Of a stretch of 64,000 nt of DNA, positions 27,243 through 35,831 are shown piece by piece (within the stretch, counting starts at the first letter, position 1; each line of letters opens with the position of its first letter). The translations under genes were made by a program, and so were the position numbers. The stretch comes from JAAYXE01 sp964391195 (GTDB lineage: Bacteria > Chloroflexota > Anaerolineae > Anaerolineales > UBA4823): assembly GCA_964391195.1 (NCBI GenBank), contig CAYMLG010000008.1, positions 1 to 64,000 of the forward strand, given 5' to 3'. The notes beneath the pieces were generated by a model. It saw only the letters and a program-made list of their open reading frames with translations, was not told where the DNA came from and made no database searches.

Positions 27243-28748
27243 GTGAAAAGAATTCTTGGCAACCCTCTCGGGCTCCTGATACTCCTGGCTCTGCTTAAGT
27301 TTGCCCTCCACCTGGCGACCAACGGTGAGTACGGGTTTCACCGGGACGAATTGGCCATGCTGGACAACGCTCGCCGGTTGGATTGGGGCTACGTGGCTTA
27401 TCCGCCTCTGGCGCCATTTCTCGCCCGCATCGAGCTCGAGCTGTTCGGGCCGAACCTCACCGGTTTCCGCTTCTTCTCCGCCCTGGCGGTGAGCGCCGCC
27501 CTGGTGCTGACCGGTCTCATGGCCTGGCGGCTGGGAGGGGGGTGGTATGCTCAGGCCACTGGCGCCGTGGCCGCCGGCATTGCGCCCATCGTCCTGATCC
27601 AGGGGGCCCTGTTTCAGTATGTCTCATTCGACTATCTCTGGTGGGTGCTCGTCGCTTACTGTGTGATCAGTTTGCTCCAAACAGATGATCCGCGCTGGTG
27701 GCTGGGGATCGGAACCGCCATCGGCCTGGGGATGATGACCCGTTACACCATGGCATTCCTGGCGGTCAGCTTGGCTGCCGGCATCTTGCTCACCCCGGTC
27801 CGGCGCTGGCTGCGCACCCCCTGGCCCTGGGCCGGCGCCGCCATCTCGATCCTGATTTTCCTTCCGAATCTGCTCTGGCAAATCCAACACCAATTCATTT
27901 CCCTGGAATTCCTGGCCAGCATCAACGCCCGGGATGTGAGCCTCGGGCGCACCGCAGGCTATCTCCCCGAACAGTTCTTCGTGAGCACCAACCCCTTTAC
28001 CATACCTATGTGGGTATCTGGGCTTTATGTGAGCTTCTTCCGTCCCCCTGACCGCCGTTACCGGTTGTTGGGCTGGCTGTTCCTCATCCCCTTCCTCTTG
28101 CTGCTCGTCACCGGTGGGCGCTCGTATTACCTCGCCCCAGCCTACCCGCCCCTCTTTGCCCTTGGAGCCGTCGCCTCTGAGCGCAGGCTGGCGGGCAAAG
28201 AACCGGTGCAGGCAAGGCGGATGATATGGCAGACCGCTGCCATCCTGGTGGCCGGTTTGATCGTCGGAGCAGGCTTGATGCTGCCCCTCGCCCCGATCAA
28301 TTCCGGATGGTGGCAAGTAGTTAACCAGGTTCACGATAATTTCCGCGAGCAGCTCGGCTGGCCGGAGTTGGTCGAATCTGTGTCTCAGATCCACTCAACC
28401 CTCTCACAGGAAGAGGGGTCGCCGGTTGGCATTCTGGCGGGGAATTATGGGGAAGCGGGGGCCATCAATCTGTACGGGCCGGCATATGGCTTACCGCAGG
28501 CGATCAGCGCCATCAATTCGCACTGGTTGCGCGGGTATGGGGAGAATCCGCCGCAGACCCTGATCGTTCTCGGCTATTCTCAGGAAGAGGCCGGCCAGTT
28601 GTTCGAGCAGTGCTCTGTTGCCGGTCGCATTACCAACCGGTACGGGGTTGAGAATGAGGAGACCCTGTACCACGAAGAGATCTTCGTCTGCAGGGGGACG
28701 CGCAAACCCTGGCCCGAGATGTGGGCTGAAATGAGACGGTTCGGCTAG
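27243..28748 (+). CDS. GT39/ArnT-like membrane glycosyltransferase
   Basis: A 501-aa polytopic membrane protein starting at GTG. The first loop holds the GT-C acidic motif (EYGFHRDELAMLDNARRLDW) and the downstream YPPLAPFLARIE typical of the PMT_2/GT39 family. About ten further hydrophobic helices follow, then a C-terminal soluble domain (residues about 370-500). Such enzymes move sugars from polyprenyl-phosphate donors to lipid or protein outside the membrane. Donor and acceptor are unknown. Confidence 0.85.
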   Translation: MKRILGNPLGLLILLALLKFALHLATNGEYGFHRDELAMLDNARRLDWGYVAYPPLAPFLARIELELFGPNLTGFRFFSALAVSAALVLTGLMAWRLGGGWYAQATGAVAAGIAPIVLIQGALFQYVSFDYLWWVLVAYCVISLLQTDDPRWWLGIGTAIGLGMMTRYTMAFLAVSLAAGILLTPVRRWLRTPWPWAGAAISILIFLPNLLWQIQHQFISLEFLASINARDVSLGRTAGYLPEQFFVSTNPFTIPMWVSGLYVSFFRPPDRRYRLLGWLFLIPFLLLLVTGGRSYYLAPAYPPLFALGAVASERRLAGKEPVQARRMIWQTAAILVAGLIVGAGLMLPLAPINSGWWQVVNQVHDNFREQLGWPELVESVSQIHSTLSQEEGSPVGILAGNYGEAGAINLYGPAYGLPQAISAINSHWLRGYGENPPQTLIVLGYSQEEAGQLFEQCSVAGRITNRYGVENEETLYHEEIFVCRGTRKPWPEMWAEMRRFG

Positions 28749-28760
28749 GCAGTCCGCCGG

Positions 28761-29129
28761 TCAGCCTTGAACGTCATCGAGCCGGTACTGTGCGGCGTTC
28801 ACCAGGGCGCGCAAGCGCTGCACCTCCGCCTCCAGGACCGATCGACCCAATCCGGTCATCTTGTAGGCCTTACGAGGTTTGCCTGGGTGTGCGCTGTTCG
28901 GAACCCCGGTCGCCGCCTCGCCTGCGCCAGCCTTCACCCGCTCGATCAGCCCCTGGTCCAGCAGGCGGGCTAAAGCTTCTTAGAGCGTGCTGGTGCTAAG
29001 AAGGATCCTGCTCTCGCTGAGAGCTTCCACGTCTTTCAAGATCGCGTAACCGTGTTTCTCCCCAGGCGCTAAACTGAGGAGGATGTAAAAAGTGGGTTCC
29101 CGAAGGGGGATGAAATCAACAGGATTCAT
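28761..29129 (-). pseudogene. PadR-family regulator interrupted by a nonsense codon
   Basis: Read on the minus strand from ATG 29129, the frame gives a PadR winged helix (REPTFYILLSLAPGEKHGYA, ILKDVEALSE, STSTL), then TAA at codon 50 (28980-28982). It continues in the same frame with EALARLLDQGLIERV, then HPGKPRKAYKMTGLGRS and a final helix to TGA at 28763. In PadR proteins the residue at this spot is the near-invariant Tyr of the G-T-L-Y motif, so a single TAT/TAC to TAA change explains the stop. The total of 122 codons is a normal PadR length. It follows the LysM gene on the same strand. Confidence 0.85.
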
Positions 29130-29156
29130 AGAAAGGAAATATGTACTCGCGCTGAT

Positions 29157-29720
29157 CTACTTGTTTTCGACCCTATGGCAGATCAGTTCATTGGATACCA
29201 TATCTTTAAAGCACAAGTTCAGCATTGGCACACCTCGCAGCGAAGCCGGGACATCATAGGCGAATTTCTGCTCGGTGTTCCTGCTCACCTCGATCATAGC
29301 CAGATTCACCCAATTCCCGATCCCCTTCTTCGCATCGCGAACTTTTACCCGGTAAACGTGCTCGGCCTTGAAATCGTTCAACACGATATAAATCCGGTCT
29401 GCGGATACGTACACGTTAACACTGGCCAGCGGATCCGAATCAGGTTTAGCCGGTTTTTCAGGTTCTTTTTTCGGTGGGATGCACAGGCGCTGCCCAATTT
29501 CTGGCTTCGCCCACCGGTGCATCCCATTTAGCTCGGCGAGTTCGGCCCATTTAAATCCATAAGTTTTGGCGATATACGTTGTCGTTTGGCCTTCCTGTAC
29601 CCAATGATAGGTCTGGCAGTCTGCGGCAGACACAGGCTCAGGGAATGTCGCGAAGCAGAGAGCGATGAGAAGAATTAGGAAGAAGCCATACCGGCGGTCT
29701 GGGGGTAACTTGGGTTTCAA
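29157..29720 (-). CDS. Secreted LysM-domain protein
   Basis: The start is taken at TTG 29720, which follows AAAGGAGG at 5 nt and places a signal peptide (YGFFLILLIALCFATFPEPVSA) at the N-terminus. An ATG far upstream would put about 70 odd residues before it. After cleavage, a LysM motif (YHWVQEGQTTTYIAKTYGFK, LAELNG) is bracketed by two Cys. A Lys/Pro linker and a C-terminal beta-type domain of about 90 residues (VNVYVSADRIYIVLNDFKAE) follow. LysM suggests peptidoglycan or glycan binding outside the cell. The C-terminal domain was not recognised. Confidence 0.8.
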   Translation of the reverse strand: MKPKLPPDRRYGFFLILLIALCFATFPEPVSAADCQTYHWVQEGQTTTYIAKTYGFKWAELAELNGMHRWAKPEIGQRLCIPPKKEPEKPAKPDSDPLASVNVYVSADRIYIVLNDFKAEHVYRVKVRDAKKGIGNWVNLAMIEVSRNTEQKFAYDVPASLRGVPMLNLCFKDMVSNELICHRVENK

Positions 29721-29991
29721 CTCTGCCTCCTTTATCGATTCTTCCAACGCATCGATGCGCGCGCTTCTATGTGTTTCCCCCTCGTTTACTGCTCCCCGAT
29801 TGGCAGCGCTATACATCTGTCGCCATCTTGATTGAACTGCGGGCAAGGATTCGCAAGCCAGACCTGGAATTTCTAACCGGCTGGTGTGAATTTGCCCGAA
29901 CAGCCATATTCTAAAGGCAAAGTGCAACTACGTCCACAATATTTTAGACGCTCAAAGTATGTACCACCCAATTATCGCTCAACTTCAGCGG

Positions 29992-32900
29992 TCAGAAGGG
30001 TTCGATTTTCCTGGCGATCAGCACTGGCTCTTCCTGGCGCGGGTGGATATCCACCAAACCTTCCACGTAGTAAGGCCCGGCCGTCTCCAATGCTGCCCGG
30101 CTGAGGCGGTAGACTGCGGCCGGAATGACGACATCGATCATCCCCTCCAGGTCTTCGAGCATCATATAGTACACGAATTCGCCCTGTGCGTTCAGGCTCC
30201 GCCTCCAGGTCTGGCGCATACCGGCTACACACACCTCTTTCCCAATCCGGCCCACCGCCTCCACCGTGGTCAGCGTTCGCCCATCCTCGCCTCTGCGGCC
30301 TCCCAACTCCAGCGGGTGAGCCACCACACTCACCCCCAGGATCTCTTCCTGGGCAGCCGCTTTTTCCGCAAGGCTCCAATCTGCCTCGCCTTGCGGCTCT
30401 CCCCACGAAAACAGAGATAGCTGCCCCCCTAGCCACCCACCGGCGCTGATCCGTCGCAGCAGGGCCGGGATCACCCCAAAGCCCTCCAGCGCGCCGGCCC
30501 TCGCCAGGTTTTCCGCTTCGGCTCGCCTGGGGTCGACCCGGGCCAGGAAGTCATCCAACGAGTGGAAAGGCCTGCCGTTCAAGATACGCCTCTGTGTCTG
30601 GCGGGTGAGTCCCTTCACCTGGTCGAGGCCCATGAACAGCACCGGTTTGCCATCCAGGTACCTAACCCCAAACTCCCGGCCGGCATAGTTGACGTGGGGT
30701 GCTTTGATCGACAGGCCCAACCGCCGCGCTTCCATCAAATACACACGCTGGCTGTAATACCCGCCCCAATTTGCCAGCACCGCCGCCATGAACAACGCCG
30801 GGTGGTGGGTCTTGCACCAGGCCGCGCGCCACCCCACCTGGGCGTACGAGGCGGCGTGCGCTTTCGGGAACCCGTAGCCGGCAAAAGCCGCCATCAGCTC
30901 CCAGATCCGCCCGGCTGTCTCCTCGGGCACCCCGCTGTGCTTCAACGCCCCTTCCAGGAACTTCTCTTTCAAGGTCTGCATCTGCTTTCCCGGGTCGAAA
31001 TGCGACATCGCCCGGCGCAGCAGGTCGGCGTCCGCCAGGCTGAGCCCGGCCAACTCGTTGGCTATGCGCAGAACCTGTTCCTGGTAAATGATCAAGCCAT
31101 GGGTGTCTGCCAGCACCGGTGCCAGGGCCGGGTGAAGATAACTGGCCGGCTCCTCCCCACGATGCCGGCGCACGAACGCATCTCGCGAGCCTCCGACCAG
31201 CGGCCCAGGGCGGTAAAGGGCCAGGGCCGCCATGATATCGTCCACGCTGTCCGCCTGGACGGCTTTCAAGGTCAGGCGCATCCCCGGGCTTTCGATCTGA
31301 AAACAGCCGATTGTCCGGCCGGTTCGCACGGTGGCCTGGGTCTGAGGGTCATCCTCGGGGATCTCACGCAGCACATCCACCGCTTGCGCGGGCTCCGGAC
31401 CGCCTCCGCCGGAGTCCCCCCGGCGATGGAGCGCCTCGGCCACATCCCCCAGCACCGACAAACCGCGGATCCCCAGCAAGTCGATTTTGACCAGGCCCAG
31501 GCGCTCGATGGAATCCAGGTCGAAGGCGGTGATGACCACCCCTTTGTTTGCCACCTGGGTCGGCGCCAGGTCTGTGATCGGGCCGGGGGCGATCACCATC
31601 CCGCCCGGGTGGACCGAAAGATGGTGGGGCAGCCCGATCAGGGACTCTGCATCGTGCAGCACCGCCTGGTGCAGTGGGGTGTCGAACTTGCCGGACAGTG
31701 CAGCATAAGAACCGCCTGCCTCTTCTGTCCCGGGCGGCCCATACCACCGCTCGGGTAGAGCGGCGACCATGCGATTGATCTGCTCGGGCGGCAGCCCATA
31801 AGCCTTCGCGGTCTCCCGCAAAGCAGATCGCCGGCGAAAACGGTTGATGGTGCACACCATCGCCACCCGCTCGGCCCCGAAGCGTTCGTACACGAACCGG
31901 ATCACCTCATCTCGGCGCCGAGAGCACAGGTCGGTATCGATATCGGGCGGGGTCGCGCGGGCCGGGTTCAGGAAACGTTCGAAATACAGGTTCAGCCGCA
32001 CCGGATCAGGATCTGTCAACCCCAGGCAGTGCGCCACCAGCGAAGAAGATGCCGAGCCGCGCGAGGCAATGGGCACGCCCCTGTCCCTGGCGAAGGCCAG
32101 GATCTCTTCCATAATCAGGAACAGGGCCGCGTACCCGCACTCCTCGATAACCTTCAATTCATGAGCCAGTCGCTTCCACACGGATTCGTCCGCCGGGCCA
32201 TATTTTTTGTTCGCCCCGGCATATGCCCGCTCACGCAGCACCTGGATCGCCGTTTCTTCGGTTTTCAAACTCAGTTCCGGAAAGTGTGGTACGCCCAACG
32301 GCAGTTCCAGCCGGCAGCGTTGGGCTATCTCGGCCGTGTTCGCGATCGCCTCGGGCAGGTCCTCAAACCGCCGGTTGAGTTCCTCCCCCGGGATAAAGTG
32401 CGCCTCCGGCGGGGCTAATTCGCCGGCGGGCAGTTCGGCCAGCGGCCGGTTCAGGCGGATGGCGGTGACGACCCGCTGGAGCCTGGCCTGCTCGCGCTCC
32501 AGGTAGTGGAATGTGTGAGTGGCGACGAGTGGCAGCCCATCCTCTTTGGCCAGGCGGGCTAAACGTCCTACCCATAGCTCGTCTTCAGGCGCCTGCCGCT
32601 GCAGTTCGACGTATAGCCGCCCGGGGAAAAGCTCGCCCAGCAGGCCCAGCAAGCGCCGGGAGGCCTGCGCCTGCCCCTGCCCGCTGAACCTGGCCGTCAG
32701 GCCCCTGCGCCCGCCGCCCAGGCAGATCAACCCTTGGTTGTGCTCCTCCAGCTTCTGGAACGGCAGCGGCTCCCCATCCTCGCCCCCTTTCAGGCTCGCC
32801 AGCCGGCACAAATTGGACCAGCCCGTCATGTCCATCGCGTACAGCGCCAGCACACCGCTGCCGCCTCCCGCCAGGGCGGCCAGCTCGGCCGGCGCCGAGG

Positions 32901-33102
32901 CCCGTATTTCCAGGCCAAGTATGGGCCGGATGCCCTGCTCCCGGCAGGCATCGTAGAATTCGATCGCCCCCGTCAGGCTGTCACGGTCGGTGAGTCCCAG
33001 GGCGGCGGCCCCATCCTCGGCTGCCGTCCGGGCCAGCGCTTGCGGCGAGGGGAGCGCATCCAGAAAAGAAAAGTGAGAGCGAGCGCGCAGGTGGACAGTC
33101 AT
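29992..33102 (-). CDS. dnaE2: DNA polymerase III alpha subunit, DnaE2/ImuC type
   Basis: A 1036-aa C-family polymerase. An N-terminal PHP domain (ARSHFSFLDALPSPQALA) is followed by the palm/finger core with ASRGSASSSLVAHCLG (about 347-361), catalytic PDIDTD (386-391) and a later VKIDLLGIRGLSVL, then GFPKAHAASYAQVGWRAAW and a C-terminal OB-fold region. The length (about 1040 rather than 1150 or more) and overall layout fit the error-prone DnaE2/ImuC branch used in damage-induced translesion synthesis. Its usual partners ImuA/ImuB are not beside it here. The start ATG is at 33102, with no strong ribosome site seen. Confidence 0.9.
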   Translation of the reverse strand: MTVHLRARSHFSFLDALPSPQALARTAAEDGAAALGLTDRDSLTGAIEFYDACREQGIRPILGLEIRASAPAELAALAGGGSGVLALYAMDMTGWSNLCRLASLKGGEDGEPLPFQKLEEHNQGLICLGGGRRGLTARFSGQGQAQASRRLLGLLGELFPGRLYVELQRQAPEDELWVGRLARLAKEDGLPLVATHTFHYLEREQARLQRVVTAIRLNRPLAELPAGELAPPEAHFIPGEELNRRFEDLPEAIANTAEIAQRCRLELPLGVPHFPELSLKTEETAIQVLRERAYAGANKKYGPADESVWKRLAHELKVIEECGYAALFLIMEEILAFARDRGVPIASRGSASSSLVAHCLGLTDPDPVRLNLYFERFLNPARATPPDIDTDLCSRRRDEVIRFVYERFGAERVAMVCTINRFRRRSALRETAKAYGLPPEQINRMVAALPERWYGPPGTEEAGGSYAALSGKFDTPLHQAVLHDAESLIGLPHHLSVHPGGMVIAPGPITDLAPTQVANKGVVITAFDLDSIERLGLVKIDLLGIRGLSVLGDVAEALHRRGDSGGGGPEPAQAVDVLREIPEDDPQTQATVRTGRTIGCFQIESPGMRLTLKAVQADSVDDIMAALALYRPGPLVGGSRDAFVRRHRGEEPASYLHPALAPVLADTHGLIIYQEQVLRIANELAGLSLADADLLRRAMSHFDPGKQMQTLKEKFLEGALKHSGVPEETAGRIWELMAAFAGYGFPKAHAASYAQVGWRAAWCKTHHPALFMAAVLANWGGYYSQRVYLMEARRLGLSIKAPHVNYAGREFGVRYLDGKPVLFMGLDQVKGLTRQTQRRILNGRPFHSLDDFLARVDPRRAEAENLARAGALEGFGVIPALLRRISAGGWLGGQLSLFSWGEPQGEADWSLAEKAAAQEEILGVSVVAHPLELGGRRGEDGRTLTTVEAVGRIGKEVCVAGMRQTWRRSLNAQGEFVYYMMLEDLEGMIDVVIPAAVYRLSRAALETAGPYYVEGLVDIHPRQEEPVLIARKIEPF

Positions 33103-33147
33103 ACTGGAATTATACCGGGCAGTGTGCCAGGAGGTCCCTTACCGGCA

Positions 33148-33792
33148 TCAAGACATCGCCGCCTGCACGATTTCCATCGCCCGCATCAGTTCGTCCTGGT
33201 TGATCGTGTGTCCCATCTGGGGATAGATTTGCTGCTCGACGGCGGCCCCCATTCTGGAAAGCACCTTCTTCGTTTCTTCCACCCGGCCCACCGGGATATA
33301 AGGATCCTGGTCGCCGCAGCCGGAGAATACCGGCATCCCGCTAAAATCTCCCGGATAATCCCATTTAGATCCCGGCGGCCCGATCAATCCACCGCTGAAC
33401 AGGAGCAGCCCGCCGTACCTCATCGCGTTGCGGACGGCGAATTCGGACGCCAGGCAGGCCCCCTGAGAAAACCCGGCGAACAGAACCTTCTCCATCGGGA
33501 TCCCGGCCTGGGTCACCTCCTTCAGTAATTCCGCCAGTTTCGCCAACGCCGATGACAGCCAGGGTTCGTTCGCCTCATACGGATCCATGAACCGGTTGGG
33601 GTACCAGGTGTTGTCTGCCGCCTGGGGCGCAAGATAACACAACCCGGCATGGTACAGTTCCCCGCCGAGTTGGAGAATGTCCCTGGCGTTCGCCCCTCGC
33701 CCATGGACCAGGATCATCACCCCATCCGCCTCCGGCAGACGCTTTCCGGCTGTGAGAACCGGCTGATCTTGATGGATCTGTGGGTCGATCAT
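33148..33792 (-). CDS. Phospholipase/carboxylesterase-family alpha/beta hydrolase
   Basis: A 214-aa hydrolase with VMILVHGRGANARDIL (oxyanion region), nucleophile Ser in GFSQGACLASEFAVRN, a catalytic Asp in SGCGDQDPYIPVGRVEETKK and His in MGHTINQDELM. This is the layout of the carboxylesterase/phospholipase (YpfH/EstB-like) family. It is cytoplasmic, with no signal peptide. Its ATG overlaps the TGA of a 22-codon open frame with a strong ribosome site. The substrate is unknown. Confidence 0.88.
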   Translation of the reverse strand: MIDPQIHQDQPVLTAGKRLPEADGVMILVHGRGANARDILQLGGELYHAGLCYLAPQAADNTWYPNRFMDPYEANEPWLSSALAKLAELLKEVTQAGIPMEKVLFAGFSQGACLASEFAVRNAMRYGGLLLFSGGLIGPPGSKWDYPGDFSGMPVFSGCGDQDPYIPVGRVEETKKVLSRMGAAVEQQIYPQMGHTINQDELMRAMEIVQAAMS

Positions 33793-33857
33793 TGGGAACC
33801 ATCCTCCCGCCGGGTATGATCGCCGGCATCATTTGTTACCGTCTGGTTGTTTTTCAT
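33789..33857 (-). CDS. Possible 22-aa leader peptide coupled to the esterase gene
   Basis: A 22-codon frame starts at ATG 33857, 7 nt after GGGGAGG, and ends at TGA overlapping the esterase ATG (ATGA). The peptide is hydrophilic (MKNNQTVTNDAGDHTRREDG plus two residues) with no recognisable feature. The strong ribosome site and exact stop/start overlap argue for translation. It could be a coupling leader or a genuine small protein. No conservation data are available here. Confidence 0.45.
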   Translation of the reverse strand: MKNNQTVTNDAGDHTRREDGSQ

Positions 33858-33978
33858 CGCAATTCCTCCCCGATGGCTCAAATTGTACCCGATCCCTCCC
33901 CCCCCCGCCTCAGGGCATTCTAAATGGCGTTCGCTGTCCCTTCGTTTGCCGCCCTCAATTTCAATAAAAGACAAAATG

Positions 33979-34015
33979 GGACGTTTTTGGGACTCATGAA
34001 GGGACGTTCAGGACG
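33979..34015 (+). promoter_or_regulatory. Helically phased GGGAC repeats upstream of a small gene
   Basis: GGGAC occurs at 33979, 33990 and 34002, followed by AGGAC at about 34011. The steps of 9-12 bp place them on one face of the helix, and two are part of the longer word GGGACGTT. They lie 60-100 nt upstream of the 78-aa gene and could be an operator. This is inference from spacing alone. Confidence 0.35.
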
Positions 34016-34075
34016 CGCGGCCTGAGTAAGATAAGCACATATCGTTCAACAAGCACAGAGTTAAGGAGGTTTGCG

Positions 34076-34312
34076 ATGTTGAATCCCGATTTGATGCTGA
34101 AACTGAGCCAGGAGGTACAGAAGGATCTCCTGCGCCAGGCCGAAATGGAACGGCTGGCCAACTTGGCATCCACGACCAATCACCGCGCGCCACAGAGAAT
34201 CAGCCGGAAGTTCGCCCAGCCCATCTCCCGTCTTGCACAGGGGCTGCGGGCGTTCAGGACCTACTTCAGCAGCAGACCGGCCTCTCCACAAGTGGAGCCG
34301 GCTTGCGAATAA
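34076..34312 (+). CDS. Small hypothetical protein
   Basis: A 78-aa basic protein, probably helical at the N-terminus (LNPDLMLKLSQEVQKDLLRQ) with an Arg/Ser/Pro-rich C-terminal half. It has no membrane segment. The start is well supported by AAGGAGG 7 nt upstream. No family was recognised. It precedes the MFS gene by 133 nt on the same strand and follows the phased GGGAC repeats. Confidence 0.65.
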   Translation: MLNPDLMLKLSQEVQKDLLRQAEMERLANLASTTNHRAPQRISRKFAQPISRLAQGLRAFRTYFSSRPASPQVEPACE

Positions 34313-34445
34313 ACCAAGGCCAACCACCGCTGTTTATCCCATCGAAAGCCAGAGAACCTCGCCAGACTGCGATCAGCGCGCGTATCTTCTATCGGCTTAT
34401 AGCGGGGACAAGCCTACCGGCCATCGTACGTTCAGGAGAATACCA

Positions 34446-35663
34446 ATGAACGGCAAAAAAGCGAAAATGCAGCTCATCTATCTTTTCTTCAGCAGGCTGG
34501 CGATCCTGTTCATCGGCATGGGTCTATTTCCAATCCTGCCCCTGTATGCCGCCCGGTTTGGCGCGGATTCAACCATGATTGGCATCTACCTGGGGCTCAC
34601 CTACATTTCCATTACCCTGGGGTCCATCCTAACCGGCCGGTTCGTCTGGTTGTTTGGACGCAAGGCAGTCTTCATCGCCGCGGGGCTCACGGGCATCCCG
34701 GCATTGATCCTGCTGGGCCAGGCTGAGGCCCTCTGGCAGGTGGTCGTTCTGACCGGTGTGATCTGGTTTATCGGCGGGATCGGTATCGACCTGATTGTCG
34801 TCCTCACCAACCTGCATTCCGAGCGCGGCTCGCTCGGCAGGGCATACACCGTGCAGTCCCTGGTTACCCCCATCGGAGCCGTGATCGGCGGCCTGGTCGT
34901 TGGGATCCTGGTTCAAAACGCCGGTTACCCGGTCATGTTCACCGCATTGGCAGTCGTATGGGCGCTTTGGCCGGTCCTCGCCCTGACAGTGATTGATTAT
35001 GCAGGCGAGCGGGATGGGGCACCTGCCCCCAAAAAATCCTCCCAGGCTGCCCTGCCCTCCGCTTCAGGCTTCACGGCCCTCCTGGTTGCCGTGCTGCTCT
35101 CCGGATTGTCAGTCAGCATCGGAAGGCTTGGCCTCTCCCTGAGCATGAACGCAGCCGGCTATTCGGCCGCCGAAATCTCTGGGGCCAACGTGATTGGTGG
35201 TCTGGCAGCTATCCCCATTGTGATGGTGTTTGGCGCCTTGTCGGACCGGCTGGGTAGGAAAAATATCCTGATCCTCAGCTTCCTGATCACTGCCGTCAGC
35301 GTGCTGATCCTCATCTCCGCCGCTCCACTGTGGCAGTTCTGGCTGGCTTCGATCCTGATGATTGTCGCCATGTGCGTAGCCGGATCCCTGGCCTCGGCCC
35401 TGGCTGCCAGTGTCCTCTCCCCAGAGGCTTCGGTGTCTAGGCTGCCTCAGATCAACACCGCGAGCTGGGTTGCAGCCGTGATCGGATTTGCCGGCGCAGG
35501 CGTGGCCATCGACCAGTTGGGACCACTGGCCCTGTTCAGCGGCTCTGCTCTGCTGTCTGTGTTTGCCGCCGCCCTGGTGCTCCGCCTGCCGCAACCCGGC
35601 GGGCAGCTCCCTCCGAAGCGCTCGCAGCCTGTGCTCGAGCCCTGCCTGGCCAACTGCAACTGA
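34446..35663 (+). CDS. MFS transporter
   Basis: A 405-aa protein of about twelve hydrophobic helices in two halves. The MFS signature loop between TM2 and TM3 reads GRFVWLFGRKAVFIAAG, with a second-half counterpart GALSDRLGRKNILILS. The ATG at 34446 is chosen because AGGAG lies 7 nt upstream and the first helix starts directly after it. Earlier in-frame codons read into non-hydrophobic sequence. It is probably a drug or metabolite exporter. The substrate is unknown. Confidence 0.88.
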   Translation: MNGKKAKMQLIYLFFSRLAILFIGMGLFPILPLYAARFGADSTMIGIYLGLTYISITLGSILTGRFVWLFGRKAVFIAAGLTGIPALILLGQAEALWQVVVLTGVIWFIGGIGIDLIVVLTNLHSERGSLGRAYTVQSLVTPIGAVIGGLVVGILVQNAGYPVMFTALAVVWALWPVLALTVIDYAGERDGAPAPKKSSQAALPSASGFTALLVAVLLSGLSVSIGRLGLSLSMNAAGYSAAEISGANVIGGLAAIPIVMVFGALSDRLGRKNILILSFLITAVSVLILISAAPLWQFWLASILMIVAMCVAGSLASALAASVLSPEASVSRLPQINTASWVAAVIGFAGAGVAIDQLGPLALFSGSALLSVFAAALVLRLPQPGGQLPPKRSQPVLEPCLANCN

Positions 35664-35679
35664 GTTAATCAAACATCGA

Positions 35680-35726
35680 AAAAGGGTGTGTCCCGCGGAA
35701 CTCACCGCTGCAGGACACACCCTTTT
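35680..35726 (+). terminator. Terminator after the MFS gene
   Basis: A perfect 14-bp inverted repeat (AAAAGGGTGTGTCC, 35680-35693, pairing with 35713-35726) with a 19-nt loop ends in TTTT. It starts 17 nt after the stop codon. Confidence 0.8.
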
Positions 35727-35831
35727 CCGCGTTAAGGGCGAACGGCATTGATCACGCTGAATACTCGATTCCCCAAAAACTTGAACCAAAATACCCTTTT
35801 TTTGTAGTTAAATATAAGCCTTGGAGGCCTC

